Part shown: one piece after another, positions 7,106 through 14,519 of the stretch
Position numbering within the stretch: the stretch's first letter is position 1
How the letters are laid out: every line of letters begins with the position of its first letter
Origin: an uncultured bacterium
GTDB taxonomy: Bacteria > Cloacimonadota > Cloacimonadia > Cloacimonadales > Cloacimonadaceae
NCBI GenBank assembly: GCA_937960795.1
Contig: CALGPA010000054.1
Location: forward strand, 1-25,411
Reading direction: 5' to 3'
Length of the DNA: 25,411 nucleotides
Notes under the pieces: model-generated
Database searches by the model: none
Seen by the model: only the letters and a program-made list of their open reading frames with translations
What the model was told of the DNA's origin: nothing
Program-made: the position numbers and the translations under genes

Positions 7106-9412
7106 CTACTTCATCAAGACCATCTTGCGGGTCTTGTGGAAATCATCTGAGCTCAGACGATAATAATATACGCCGCTGGAGACATTGCGTCCGGAATCGT
7201 CCTTGCCTTGCCAGACAAAGCTATGTGTGCCAGCGCTTTGCATTCCGGGATTGTAGGTAGCCACTTTCTGTCCCTTGATGTTGAAGATCTCAAGGCTTAC
7301 TTCTTGTGGGCTGCCCAAGCTATAGCGAATGGTGGTCTCCGGATTGAAGGGATTAGGGAAGTTTGGATACAGCGCCACAGGATGCACGGCTTCATGCACC
7401 TGGTCCATGTTCTCAGTAGCAGTTCCCGTCACCAAGCGGATATTGTCGATTGTCCAGCCCGGATCGGTCAATTCGTCAGCGATGCTATCGTCCTGCAAGC
7501 GGAAGCGCAGATACACGCTTTGGCCGCCATAATCCGCCATTGACACATATTCCTTCTGCCACCAATCATGGCGCCCGGACTTACGGAAGATCTCCGTGAA
7601 GTTTTCGCCATCGGTGGAGACCTCTACGGTCACCGGGTCGAAGGTCCATTCTGTATAGAGATGGGAGTCAAAATAGAGCATGGCACTGCTTCCTTCGGGA
7701 AGCTGGATCGGATCCACGGTTTGGATCCAGACATCGCAATTTTGGGCATAGTGTCCACGTCCGCCCCAGCTATCTGTGATGGCATTGCCGGATACGGCTA
7801 GCTCACTTTGCAAGACCCACGGCCCATTGATCTCCCAAGCGTCGGTGCCGGATTCCCAGTCCTCTGAGAAGACCAAGTTTGCCGGGCTGAGATTAATATA
7901 GCTGTGTTGAGCCCCGGGTTGTAGGGTGATGGAGCCCAGATATGGATAAAATCCTTCGGAGTGGATTTCGATCTCATACTCTCCCTCATAGCCATGGAAG
8001 ATATATTCGCCATCCACGATCAAGGTGTCCGGTGTAACATCATGGATGATGATGCGCGCGGGGATCGGCTCTGATCCACTTCGGACCATACCGTGCAAGG
8101 TAGCTTCTGCTTTTGGTTCCAGCTCGACCGGAACGGTGGTCCAGCTGCCATTGTTTACGCTCACTGCTTCAATGATGCGATCCCAATATCCCTTTTTGCG
8201 AGCGTGAATGGTGTACGCTCCCATGGGCAGGGGTTTGTAGAAACGTCCGTTGTTTTCAAAGCTTGTGCGAGGGTGAAACCAAGGTGCATGACGCTGGGGA
8301 ATGATGATCTCAGCAGAGATCGGCTCCCCGGTGACGGCATCAGTAGTATGCCCCGTCAAGAGTGAATTTGAAGGCACATTAGCGGAAAAGAGCAGAGCGC
8401 GGTTCATCATCCACCACACACCGTTTGTAGCACGATCAATGGTGTCCAGCATCAAGGCTTCTTCGGGTTGCAGATTCCGTGTTCCCACTTCGATGAGCAG
8501 CTGGATCGTGCCATATTGCTGATACATCCAGTCGTGAAAAGCCCCTCTACGGCTTGCGTTGGGATAGAATTCATAGGGCGTGCCGTTTTCTTTCAAAATC
8601 TCATTTGCCACTCCCTGGGCTATGCTCTGAGCAAACGCCAAATCCGGAGATGGACGCACGTCTTTCCAATTGAAGGAATAATAGACTTTCTCAGAGAAGT
8701 TTCCGCTCCGGGATGAGTGCCAACAGATGCTATAGATGAATTTCTTCTCATCGGAAAGCTGAATGATAGCTTGGATCTCGCTCTCACTATTGGGATAGGG
8801 CCCGCGATAGTAGTCATAGACTTCCGTGCCGCCCGGCTGCATCAAGGTATCCCCATGCACCCAGTTAAAGTCGAAGTTGCGATTTATATCCACACCGTCG
8901 ATGTCATAACCAACCAAGGGCGAAAAGTCGAAGATGCCATTGCCGTTGTTATCCCGTTTGTTCTTACGGTATGATGTATCCATGTTTGCTGTGACCACAT
9001 TGTGCCCCTCGGGGTTCAAAGTGGGAATCCACCAGGAGTCCAATTGATTGACCCACATGGAATAAGGCACATGATTGTGGCTGCTGAGGATCTCCTCGAT
9101 ATTGCTCAAAGTGATCTCCACTCCCAAGACTTCTTCGGCATGCACCTGCCCCACAAAAAGCAGAGCGGGACGATCCCAATCTCCCTCCACGTCGTTCGAA
9201 ATCTGCATGGCGTAGATAGGAAGATTATCTTCCTGAGAATAGCCAATCACATGCACTTTGGCAAGATTTGGATATTGAGCTTCCAGATCAAACATGATCG
9301 TCGTGATCTCGTCGTAAGTATGATAGCATTCAGGCAGATCAGCGCTCAACGCCCAAGGCATCAGGCTGATCAATAGGATAGCAATTAGATATATCCGCAT
9401 ATATTTCTCCAT
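7106..9412 (-). CDS. Secreted M14 zinc carboxypeptidase with T9SS sorting domain
   Basis: The 768-residue exported peptidase removes C-terminal residues from peptides. After a signal peptide (to about residue 24) the M14 domain spans about 28-340. Zinc ligands are H91 and E94 (VHAEE) and H232 (ICWHS), substrate contacts N177-R178 (DINRNF), and catalytic glutamate E308 (LIEVG). Two carboxypeptidase-regulatory-like beta domains follow (about 350-430 and 435-515). Next is a MAM/jelly-roll-like domain (about 520-670), then a C-terminal sorting domain from about 680 with FPNPFNPET and ending KTRKMVLMK, typical of type IX secretion cargo. A calcium-loop-like insertion, RDNNGNGIFDF, lies within the catalytic domain. 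The first ATG has GGAGA upstream; an alternative ATG four codons later would also give a good signal peptide. Confidence 0.93.
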   Translation of the reverse strand: MEKYMRIYLIAILLISLMPWALSADLPECYHTYDEITTIMFDLEAQYPNLAKVHVIGYSQEDNLPIYAMQISNDVEGDWDRPALLFVGQVHAEEVLGVEITLSNIEEILSSHNHVPYSMWVNQLDSWWIPTLNPEGHNVVTANMDTSYRKNKRDNNGNGIFDFSPLVGYDIDGVDINRNFDFNWVHGDTLMQPGGTEVYDYYRGPYPNSESEIQAIIQLSDEKKFIYSICWHSSRSGNFSEKVYYSFNWKDVRPSPDLAFAQSIAQGVANEILKENGTPYEFYPNASRRGAFHDWMYQQYGTIQLLIEVGTRNLQPEEALMLDTIDRATNGVWWMMNRALLFSANVPSNSLLTGHTTDAVTGEPISAEIIIPQRHAPWFHPRTSFENNGRFYKPLPMGAYTIHARKKGYWDRIIEAVSVNNGSWTTVPVELEPKAEATLHGMVRSGSEPIPARIIIHDVTPDTLIVDGEYIFHGYEGEYEIEIHSEGFYPYLGSITLQPGAQHSYINLSPANLVFSEDWESGTDAWEINGPWVLQSELAVSGNAITDSWGGRGHYAQNCDVWIQTVDPIQLPEGSSAMLYFDSHLYTEWTFDPVTVEVSTDGENFTEIFRKSGRHDWWQKEYVSMADYGGQSVYLRFRLQDDSIADELTDPGWTIDNIRLVTGTATENMDQVHEAVHPVALYPNFPNPFNPETTIRYSLGSPQEVSLEIFNIKGQKVATYNPGMQSAGTHSFVWQGKDDSGRNVSSGVYYYRLSSDDFHKTRKMVLMK

Positions 9413-9480
9413 TCATTATTCTCCTTTACTAAGCTACTTTATGTGCAATTTCGATTCCACATCGCCAAAAACTATCCCAG

Positions 9481-9512
9481 AAAAAAGAAAGCCCGGGAGA
9501 AATCCCCCGGGC
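9481..9512 (-). terminator. Terminator of the fba-gapA operon
   Basis: A 7-bp GC-rich stem (GCCCGGG with CCCGGGC, 9491-9512) is followed on the minus strand by TTTCTTTTTT. It is placed just after the gapA stop. Confidence 0.9.
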
Positions 9513-9536
9513 ATTACTAATCTATGGCAGGATAAA

Positions 9537-10535
9537 TCAGAGCTCGCTCATATACTTCACAAGATCTGTCACGCGGTTTGAATAGCCCCATTCATTGTCA
9601 TACCAGCTGAGGATCTTTGCCATTTTGCCTTTGGTATAGGTGCATCCGGCATCAAAGATCGAGGAATATGGATTCCCCACGATATCGATGGATACTATGG
9701 GCTCATCCGCATACATCAAAAAGCCCTTCAGATATGTATCTGCAGCTTCTTTCATGGCGAGGTTGATCTCTTCTTTGCTGGCCTCGCGAGCCAAGTTTAC
9801 GCTTAGATCCACCAATGATCCATCCGGAGTGGGCACACGCACCGCCAAGCCATCCAGGACGCCATTGAGCTGTGGGATCACGAGCCCGATCGCCTTGGCA
9901 GCGCCGGTGGTGGTCGGGATCATGTTCATCGCCGCAGCGCGTGCGCGACGCAGATCACTGTGTGGCAGATCCAGGATGTTTTGGTCGTTTGTATATGAAT
10001 GGATGGTAGTCATAAGCCCTTGCTCAATCCCAAAATTATCGTGCAAAACCTTAGCAACCGGCGCAAGGCAATTTGTAGTACAAGAAGCATTTGAGACGAT
10101 TCTATCCTCCGCTTTGAGATCGTGGTGATTGACCCCCATCACGACCGTGGCATCGACATCGTCTTTGGCAGGAACAGTGAGCACCACTTTTTGAGCGCCC
10201 GCTTTGAGATGCTTACCCGCTAGTTCTCTACTGCGAAAGATGCCCGTAGCTTCGACAACATAGTGCACCTCCAGATCTTTCCAAGGAAGGCTCTCAGGAT
10301 CTTTCTGAGAGAAGATCGGGATGGCATTACTATTGATGATGAGATGCTTCTCATCGTGGCTCACGTCTCCATCAAAAATCTTGTGCACACTGTCGTATTT
10401 AAAGAGATATGCCAAAGTCTTGGCGTCTGTGAGGTCATTGATCGCCACGACCTGTATATCAGGGTGATTCCTAAGAAAGGCACGCAGGACCAAGCGCCCG
10501 ATGCGGCCAAAACCATTGATTGCTACTCTTGTCAT
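9537..10535 (-). CDS. gapA: Glyceraldehyde-3-phosphate dehydrogenase
   Basis: This 332-residue cytosolic enzyme oxidatively phosphorylates glyceraldehyde 3-phosphate in glycolysis and works in reverse in gluconeogenesis. The NAD-binding motif is INGFGRIGR (residues 6-14), and D34 in AINDL indicates NAD preference. The catalytic cysteine is C152 in SNASCTTNC and the base is H179 in TIHSYTNDQ. Length is normal. I place the start at the ATG at 10535: the in-frame GTG at 10541 would leave only two bases after the AAGGAG ribosome site, while the ATG has eight. That AAGGAG overlaps the fba stop codon (TAAGGAG), so the two genes are translationally coupled. Confidence 0.97.
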   Translation of the reverse strand: MTRVAINGFGRIGRLVLRAFLRNHPDIQVVAINDLTDAKTLAYLFKYDSVHKIFDGDVSHDEKHLIINSNAIPIFSQKDPESLPWKDLEVHYVVEATGIFRSRELAGKHLKAGAQKVVLTVPAKDDVDATVVMGVNHHDLKAEDRIVSNASCTTNCLAPVAKVLHDNFGIEQGLMTTIHSYTNDQNILDLPHSDLRRARAAAMNMIPTTTGAAKAIGLVIPQLNGVLDGLAVRVPTPDGSLVDLSVNLAREASKEEINLAMKEAADTYLKGFLMYADEPIVSIDIVGNPYSSIFDAGCTYTKGKMAKILSWYDNEWGYSNRVTDLVKYMSEL

Positions 10536-10547
10536 AATCACTGCTCC

Positions 10548-11522
10548 TTATCGCAAAATGCTATTTTGGGCACTGCCTGTAACCTGGCAGAAATCTCTAA
10601 CCGTTTGGTGCATCTTGTTTTCGCCTTGAATGAGCCACTTCCGCGGATCAAACTTGCTCTTGTTTGGGATGTAATCCTTGGGATCCACACCTTCGGGGCA
10701 CACGATTGCTGCCTTTTCTTTTTCCCAGTATGCTTGGATGGCTTGTGCCATATCCATTTGGTAGTGAGTGTCTTTGTTGATCTTGACGACTCCATTTTTG
10801 ATCGCTTCGCGCTGCTGATCATCGGTAAGGCCGCTGGCACCATGCAAGACAAGTCCGCGTTCCACACCGTTTTTGATCAACAAATCGTCGATTTCCTTGA
10901 CCAAGTCAAGTCTCAAAACGATGTTTTCTCCTTTGGATACACCGTGATTGGTGCCCACGGATGCTGCAAAGAGATCCACATTGGTCTTTTTGACAAATTC
11001 CAGCGCTTCTTCCGGACGCGTGTATAGCTCAGTTTCCGAGACGATCTCATCCTCGGTTCCCTTGATGTGCCCGATCTCGCCTTCGACCAAGATTCCGCTC
11101 TTGTGCGCCACATCCACCACTTCTTTGGTGATGCGGATATTTTCGGCAAGATCTTCCTTGGAAGCATCGATCATCACAGATGTCACCAGTTTGTTTTCGA
11201 TGCAGAACACTATGAAATCAAAATAGTTCGGAGTGGCATGATCAATATGCAGCCCGATCCCGCTTTTGGGAAATTGCGACGCATAGGTCTGGATCATGGC
11301 TGAGATAAATTTCGCTCCGGCTTGCATATCCTGGCTTTCGCCCGACGCATATTTACACGCTCCGGCGCTCATCTGCAAAAGACCATCCGAGCCCACGCTG
11401 TCATAGCCTTGGATCAAAGCTCTGATCTGGGTGTCAAAGACGACATTTGATGCAATGATACCAAAGCGATTTTTCTTAGCTTTGAGAAATACCTCTTTGA
11501 GTTGTAGTCCGCTTAAAAACAT
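10548..11522 (-). CDS. fba: Class II fructose-bisphosphate aldolase
   Basis: This 324-residue zinc-dependent cytosolic enzyme cleaves fructose 1,6-bisphosphate to two triose phosphates, or condenses them. Class II markers are H92-x-D94-H95 (LHIDHATPN), the EGEIG segment near residue 148, H193 in SVGTNHG and H227 in VLHGASG, which together supply the metal site and phosphate-binding loops. A strong AAGGAGG stands before the ATG. It is the first gene of a two-gene operon with gapA, 12 bases downstream. The pairing of consecutive pathway steps suggests constitutive central-carbon expression from the promoter at 11563-11592. Confidence 0.95.
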   Translation of the reverse strand: MFLSGLQLKEVFLKAKKNRFGIIASNVVFDTQIRALIQGYDSVGSDGLLQMSAGACKYASGESQDMQAGAKFISAMIQTYASQFPKSGIGLHIDHATPNYFDFIVFCIENKLVTSVMIDASKEDLAENIRITKEVVDVAHKSGILVEGEIGHIKGTEDEIVSETELYTRPEEALEFVKKTNVDLFAASVGTNHGVSKGENIVLRLDLVKEIDDLLIKNGVERGLVLHGASGLTDDQQREAIKNGVVKINKDTHYQMDMAQAIQAYWEKEKAAIVCPEGVDPKDYIPNKSKFDPRKWLIQGENKMHQTVRDFCQVTGSAQNSILR

Positions 11523-11562
11523 GTTCTCCTCCTTGGAGTAAATAGTTATTCTCTATACTTAC

Positions 11563-11592
11563 ATAATATTGCCGAGTTCCCTGAAGAGTCAA
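11563..11592 (-). promoter_or_regulatory. Promoter of fba-gapA
   Basis: On the minus strand TTGACT (11592-11587) is followed after 18 bases by TATTAT (11568-11563). This would give a leader of about 35 nt containing the AAGGAGG ribosome site. Confidence 0.6.
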
Positions 11593-11656
11593 GAGAAATC
11601 TTCTTATGCCCGATTTATGTGTCAAGCTCTTGCCAGCAAATCTCGTAATAGCCACC

Positions 11657-11688
11657 TTAAAAAGAAAGCCCGACTCACAGCCGGGCTT
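11657..11688 (-). terminator. Terminator of the GyrI-like gene
   Basis: A 7-bp stem (AAGCCCG with CGGGCTT, 11666-11688) is followed on the minus strand by TTCTTTTTAA. It lies about 20 bases after the stop of the gene at 11708-12262. Confidence 0.85.
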
Positions 11689-11707
11689 GCTTTCCCCAAA
11701 AAGATGC

Positions 11708-12262
11708 TTATTGCTTCCCTTGAACGGGAATCCATATCTCAAACACAGCCTCATCCGGATCTGCCATAAATCGGTGATCATAGCGCTCAAGAGTATCCCT
11801 GTAAAGCACCGTATAGTCGCTGTCTGCAAGGAAAACGTTGTAGATGTAGTTGTAGGTCTCGCCCACTTTTTCCATTGATCCTTGGTGCTCAAAGACCAGG
11901 TAGTTCGCGGCAGGAATCTTGCGGATCGAGACCCCTTCCGGGAGATCATTAGGACTTTTGACCTGTGTGCATACCATATAGGCTTGGCCTACTCCCTCGG
12001 TGGGAGAATAATCCTCTGTGTAATATGTGACTCCGTAAAATTCTTCGCCAATGGTGTTCTGGATCAGATAGCTTACTTGGAAGAACTTCTCCCAAGCTTT
12101 TGAATAGTCTTCACTATTGGCAGGATCCATGATGACCACACCTGCCATCATCATGTCATCGAGCTTTTCTTCTCTGGGTTGAGCCGCGGTTTGGGCCTCA
12201 TCTGCATACAAGAAAGCCGAGAGGGCAAAAATGATTAGTAAAAGCAAAGTAAACATCTTCAT
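11708..12262 (-). CDS. Exported GyrI-like effector-binding domain protein
   Basis: The 184-residue product has a clear signal peptide (MKMFTLLLLIIFALSAFLYA, cleavage near residue 20) and a single domain resembling the GyrI-like/AraC effector-binding fold (about residues 38-180). Features of that fold here are VIMDPANSEDYSKAWEKF, the central IRKIPAANYLVFEHQG and the C-terminal DEAVFEIWIPV. In cytoplasmic relatives this fold binds small molecules, often fused to a DNA-binding domain, or inhibits gyrase. Here no DNA-binding part is present and the protein is exported, so a periplasmic ligand-binding role is inferred; the ligand is unknown. A good AAGGAGAAAGG ribosome site, a nearby promoter and a terminator make it a monocistronic unit. 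Confidence 0.8.
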   Translation of the reverse strand: MKMFTLLLLIIFALSAFLYADEAQTAAQPREEKLDDMMMAGVVIMDPANSEDYSKAWEKFFQVSYLIQNTIGEEFYGVTYYTEDYSPTEGVGQAYMVCTQVKSPNDLPEGVSIRKIPAANYLVFEHQGSMEKVGETYNYIYNVFLADSDYTVLYRDTLERYDHRFMADPDEAVFEIWIPVQGKQ

Positions 12263-12288
12263 AACCTTTCTCCTTTTATCTTGAAAAC

Positions 12289-12317
12289 ACTATGTCTGCC
12301 TGCCTGTGATCTGTCAA
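12289..12317 (-). promoter_or_regulatory. Promoter of the GyrI-like gene
   Basis: On the minus strand TTGACA (12317-12312) is followed after 17 bases by CATAGT (12294-12289), leaving a leader of about 20 nt. Confidence 0.6.
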
Positions 12318-12349
12318 GCAGGAATCTCATATCCGGGCAGATCCATCGG

Positions 12350-13006
12350 CTAGCGGCTTTGTCTGCGGAAGAGAATGAAAGAATAAACAAGAGGCGAAAG
12401 AAGCATTAGGATCACAGCCCAAGTGCTGATGATTTGCATAGCCGAGCTGAGCCTCAGCACTCCTTTGAAAAGCATAAGCACGCCGCCGATCACAAAGAGC
12501 CATCCCCCAAGCCGATGGGTCATGCGCCAATTTTCCTCATCTGAGATCGTCCATGGAGTGCGGATGCCGACAAAGAAATTGCGCGGAACCTTGGGAAGGA
12601 GATTCCCCAAAAGCAAAAAGATGAGACCGATGATCACAAGGATTGGATTCCCCGGAAGCTTCTCTGAGCCCAAAGGCCAAGAAAGTCCATAGATATTGAT
12701 TAGACCGAGAAAGATCAACAGAATGTTCGTAAGCCTCGGCAAGACAGCGTCGAACCTCTTTTGATCCTGCCGATACTTGGGTGAATACCAAGGCATCAGA
12801 TACAAGATCAAAAACAAAACAAAATTGATCCCCAAAGCGAAAGCAACGGCTGTGCTCTTGGCTGCCCAACCATCAACTACCCCCTCAGCATTCCAATGAA
12901 TCGGAATGCGTGCTCCCGAATCGATGAACATTGCCAATGCGATCACGATGGCGATGTAGATGATCAAAATGATTATGCTGCTGCGAAACAACTTGATGCG
13001 TTGCAT
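12350..13006 (-). CDS. sdpI: SdpI family membrane protein
   Basis: The 218-residue membrane protein has about six helices and an N-terminal DUF1648 motif (IPIHWNAEGVVDGWAAKST, residues 34-52) typical of the SdpI family. The C-terminal half has the family's FFVGIRTPWTISDEENWRMTHRLGGW segment (about 142-168, shown here only in part as key residues VGIRTPWT and NWxxTHRxGG). In Bacillus subtilis SdpI gives immunity to the SdpC toxin and sequesters the repressor SdpR at the membrane. Here its ATG overlaps the last base of the sdpR stop (TAATG), so the two are coupled. No SdpC-like toxin or sdpAB is in the window, so the pair may sense envelope stress or foreign peptides instead; that is inference. 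Confidence 0.88.
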   Translation of the reverse strand: MQRIKLFRSSIIILIIYIAIVIALAMFIDSGARIPIHWNAEGVVDGWAAKSTAVAFALGINFVLFLILYLMPWYSPKYRQDQKRFDAVLPRLTNILLIFLGLINIYGLSWPLGSEKLPGNPILVIIGLIFLLLGNLLPKVPRNFFVGIRTPWTISDEENWRMTHRLGGWLFVIGGVLMLFKGVLRLSSAMQIISTWAVILMLLSPLVYSFILFRRQSR

Positions 13007-13281
13007 TATTTTCCCTCTCTTTTTTGATATAGCTCCAAAACCCAGGCAAGAATCTCCTCAAAGACGCTTGTATTGAGCCGATAATGGATGTATTTTCCCT
13101 TTTTCTTGGCATAGATGAGCCCGCTGAGGCGCAGGATCTTGAGGTGTTCGCTCAGACTGGCCTTGCTAAACTCAAAGTGCTTGGCCAGTTCGCCGGCGGT
13201 GAGGCTCACATGATGCTTGAGCAGCATGAGAATCTTTCGCCGATTTTTATCAGCGATAGCCTTGAAGATTTTGTCTGCCAT
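13006..13281 (-). CDS. sdpR: ArsR-family autorepressor, SdpR-like
   Basis: The 91-residue winged helix-turn-helix protein is of the ArsR/SdpR type: LFKAIADKxRRKIL-like N-terminus (residues 5-20), recognition region FSKASLSEHLKILRLSGLI (about 38-56) and a beta-wing KKKGKYIHYRLN (58-69). It lacks the cysteine metal sites of ArsR/SmtB metal sensors, consistent with the SdpR group. It forms an operon with sdpI. A near-perfect palindrome overlapping the promoter 14 bases upstream indicates autoregulation. The upstream GGGAAG is a modest ribosome site. Confidence 0.9.
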   Translation of the reverse strand: MADKIFKAIADKNRRKILMLLKHHVSLTAGELAKHFEFSKASLSEHLKILRLSGLIYAKKKGKYIHYRLNTSVFEEILAWVLELYQKREGK

Positions 13282-13294
13282 ATCGACTTCCCGT

Positions 13295-13316
13295 TATTTA
13301 GTTATATAGCTAAATA
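13295..13316. promoter_or_regulatory. Probable SdpR operator
   Basis: A 22-bp palindrome with one mismatched pair. Its core is ATTTAG-TTATATAG-CTAAAT on the plus strand. It covers the -10 box of sdpR, so bound repressor would block transcription. ArsR-family operators are typically AT-rich imperfect palindromes of this size. Confidence 0.75.
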
Positions 13317-13339
13317 TCTGAACATGCATTCCCCGTCAA
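13311..13339 (-). promoter_or_regulatory. Promoter of sdpR-sdpI
   Basis: On the minus strand TTGACG (13339-13334) is followed after 17 bases by TATTTA (13316-13311), which overlaps the operator palindrome. The predicted start is about 23 nt before the ATG. Confidence 0.6.
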
Positions 13340-13363
13340 GCTTTTTCTGCTCCAAAAAGCTTG
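13337..13363. repeat. Perfect 10-bp inverted repeat
   Basis: CAAGCTTTTT and AAAAAGCTTG are separated by seven bases. The element overlaps the sdpR -35 box and lies 27 bases from repeat copy B. A further AAGCTTGG/CCAAGCTT pairing uses the same right arm. It could be a second operator or a cruciform; it does not look like a terminator for either neighbour. Confidence 0.6.
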
Positions 13364-13389
13364 GTTTACACTTTTTCTGCCAAGCTTGC

Positions 13390-13477
13390 TAAGTCCTTAT
13401 TCTCTCACCGCTTGCACGCCCGACCGGTGAGCGAGCGGTGAGGGGGGCATGAGCACGCCATATTTTTCAAGCACTTA
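13390..13477 (+). repeat. 88-bp palindromic repeat, copy B
   Basis: Identical to 1-88 at 80 of 88 positions, ungapped and in the same orientation. The end inverted repeat extends to 11 bp here (GCTAAGTCCTT against AAGCACTTAGC, one mismatch). The inner stem CTCACCGCT/AGCGGTGAG is perfect in this copy, while the innermost CGCCC/GAGCG has one mismatch. A second CGGTGAG at about 13425 offers an alternative pairing with CTCACCG. It lies between divergent sdpR and the SDR gene. Confidence 0.8.
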
Positions 13478-13556
13478 GCTTCCTTTTTCGCCAGCGCTTT
13501 AGTGTTAGAAAGGATCATATTCCTCAGAAATTAAACTTGGCTTCCCGCCAAAGTCA

Positions 13557-13584
13557 TTTACACTGTCTTTAGATATCATATGCT
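13557..13584 (+). promoter_or_regulatory. Candidate promoter of the SDR gene
   Basis: TTTACA (13557-13562) is followed after 16 bases by TATGCT (13579-13584). A 9-bp inverted repeat, AGATATCAT (13571-13579) and ATGATATCT (13608-13616), brackets the predicted start and could be an operator or, in RNA, a stem next to the ribosome site. Confidence 0.35.
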
Positions 13585-13629
13585 TTCGGTAGGAGATGCC
13601 GGCCTAGATGATATCTGAAGGAGACGAAC

Positions 13630-14379
13630 ATGAATCGACTTAAAGACAAGGTAGCGATAATCACAGGAGCCGCAAACGGTATGGGCGCGGCAGATGCCAG
13701 ACTTTTTGCAAAAGAGGGAGCCTCTTTGATCCTAACTGATATAGACGAGCAGAATCTTATGAACCTTGCTGATGAGCTTAGCAAAGAAGGCAGCAAGATT
13801 CTGACTGTCATACAAAACGTGGCAAACGAAAAGGCTTGGCAAGATCTCGCCAAACAGGCAGAGGAAGAATTTGGAAGAGTGGACATTTTGGTAAACAATG
13901 CCGGGATTGTAAATCTGGCAGGCATTGAGGCTACCGAAATGCAGCTCTGGGACAGGATCATCGGAGTCAACCAGACCGGGGTCTGGCTCAGCATGAAACA
14001 CATAGTTCCCTTGATGCGTAAAGCGGGCGGTGGATCCATCGTCAATATCGGCAGCATCTATGGTCTCATCGGCAGTGGCACATCCGCAGCATATCATGCC
14101 TCAAAAGGAGCGATGCGCACTCTCAGCAAGACGGCGGCAATGGAATTTGCGCATGATAAGATCCGTGTCAACACCATTTTCCCCGGGGCCATTGATACCG
14201 GCATTGACGCTGGAGAAGGTTCCGAAGAACTCAAAAAGCAAGTGATAAACCTCATCCCCCAAGGACGGATGGGCAGCTCTGAAGAGGTGGCTTATTCTGT
14301 CCTGTTTCTGGCAAGCGGCGAAAGTTCCTATATCACCGGTGCAGAACTTGTGATTGATGGGGGCTGGACGATTCCATAA
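13630..14379 (+). CDS. SDR family NAD-dependent oxidoreductase
   Basis: The 249-residue classical short-chain dehydrogenase has TGAANGMG (residues 12-19) for cofactor binding, D37 in LTDID at the end of strand 2 (favouring NAD), NNAG at 89-92, N114, and the catalytic S142, Y155 and K159. The C-terminal SSYITGAELVIDGGW is characteristic of the 3-oxoacyl-ACP reductase/sugar dehydrogenase-like branch. The substrate cannot be deduced; candidates include 3-oxoacyl thioesters, secondary alcohols or hydroxysteroid-like compounds. A strong GAAGGAG stands six bases before the ATG, and a terminator follows, so it is monocistronic. No lipid-synthesis genes adjoin it, which weakens a FabG assignment. Confidence 0.92.
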   Translation: MNRLKDKVAIITGAANGMGAADARLFAKEGASLILTDIDEQNLMNLADELSKEGSKILTVIQNVANEKAWQDLAKQAEEEFGRVDILVNNAGIVNLAGIEATEMQLWDRIIGVNQTGVWLSMKHIVPLMRKAGGGSIVNIGSIYGLIGSGTSAAYHASKGAMRTLSKTAAMEFAHDKIRVNTIFPGAIDTGIDAGEGSEELKKQVINLIPQGRMGSSEEVAYSVLFLASGESSYITGAELVIDGGWTIP

Positions 14380-14435
14380 TCAAGATCTCATACGCAAATA
14401 CTCCTTCTTGCGTTTAGTAGTGGCATGCAGCCAAA

Positions 14436-14466
14436 GAGAGTCTCAATCATTGAGGCTCTCTTTTTT
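14436..14466 (+). terminator. Terminator of the SDR gene
   Basis: A 10-bp stem (GAGAGTCTCA with TGAGGCTCTC, one G-T pair) with a 5-nt loop is followed by six Ts. Confidence 0.92.
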
Positions 14467-14519
14467 GCGTTGTATAATCTTAGGCTAGAGGGGATAGCCC
14501 GGATATCGATCGATTTTCA

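Larger units (their letters stand above)
13282..13629. other. Divergent intergenic region between sdpR and the SDR gene
   Basis: These 348 bases contain no gene. In order they hold the sdpR operator and promoter, a perfect 10-bp inverted repeat, repeat copy B (13390-13477), then about 150 bases upstream of the SDR gene with short hairpins (TTGGC/GCCAA near 13537-13551) and a 9-bp inverted repeat near the SDR start. Confidence 0.6.

Noticed and set aside
10263..11027. 254-codon plus-strand open frame spanning gapA and fba
   Set aside because: It is antisense to two central-metabolism genes and their coupled junction.
1..13477. Composite transposon bounded by the two 88-bp repeats
   Set aside because: The copies are in direct orientation, no transposase lies between them, and the enclosed genes are housekeeping.
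13501..13564. Multi-branched RNA leader (AGTGT/ACACT closing two small hairpins) upstream of the SDR gene
   Set aside because: The stems are only 4-6 bp and the likely promoter lies downstream of them, so they may not be transcribed with the gene.
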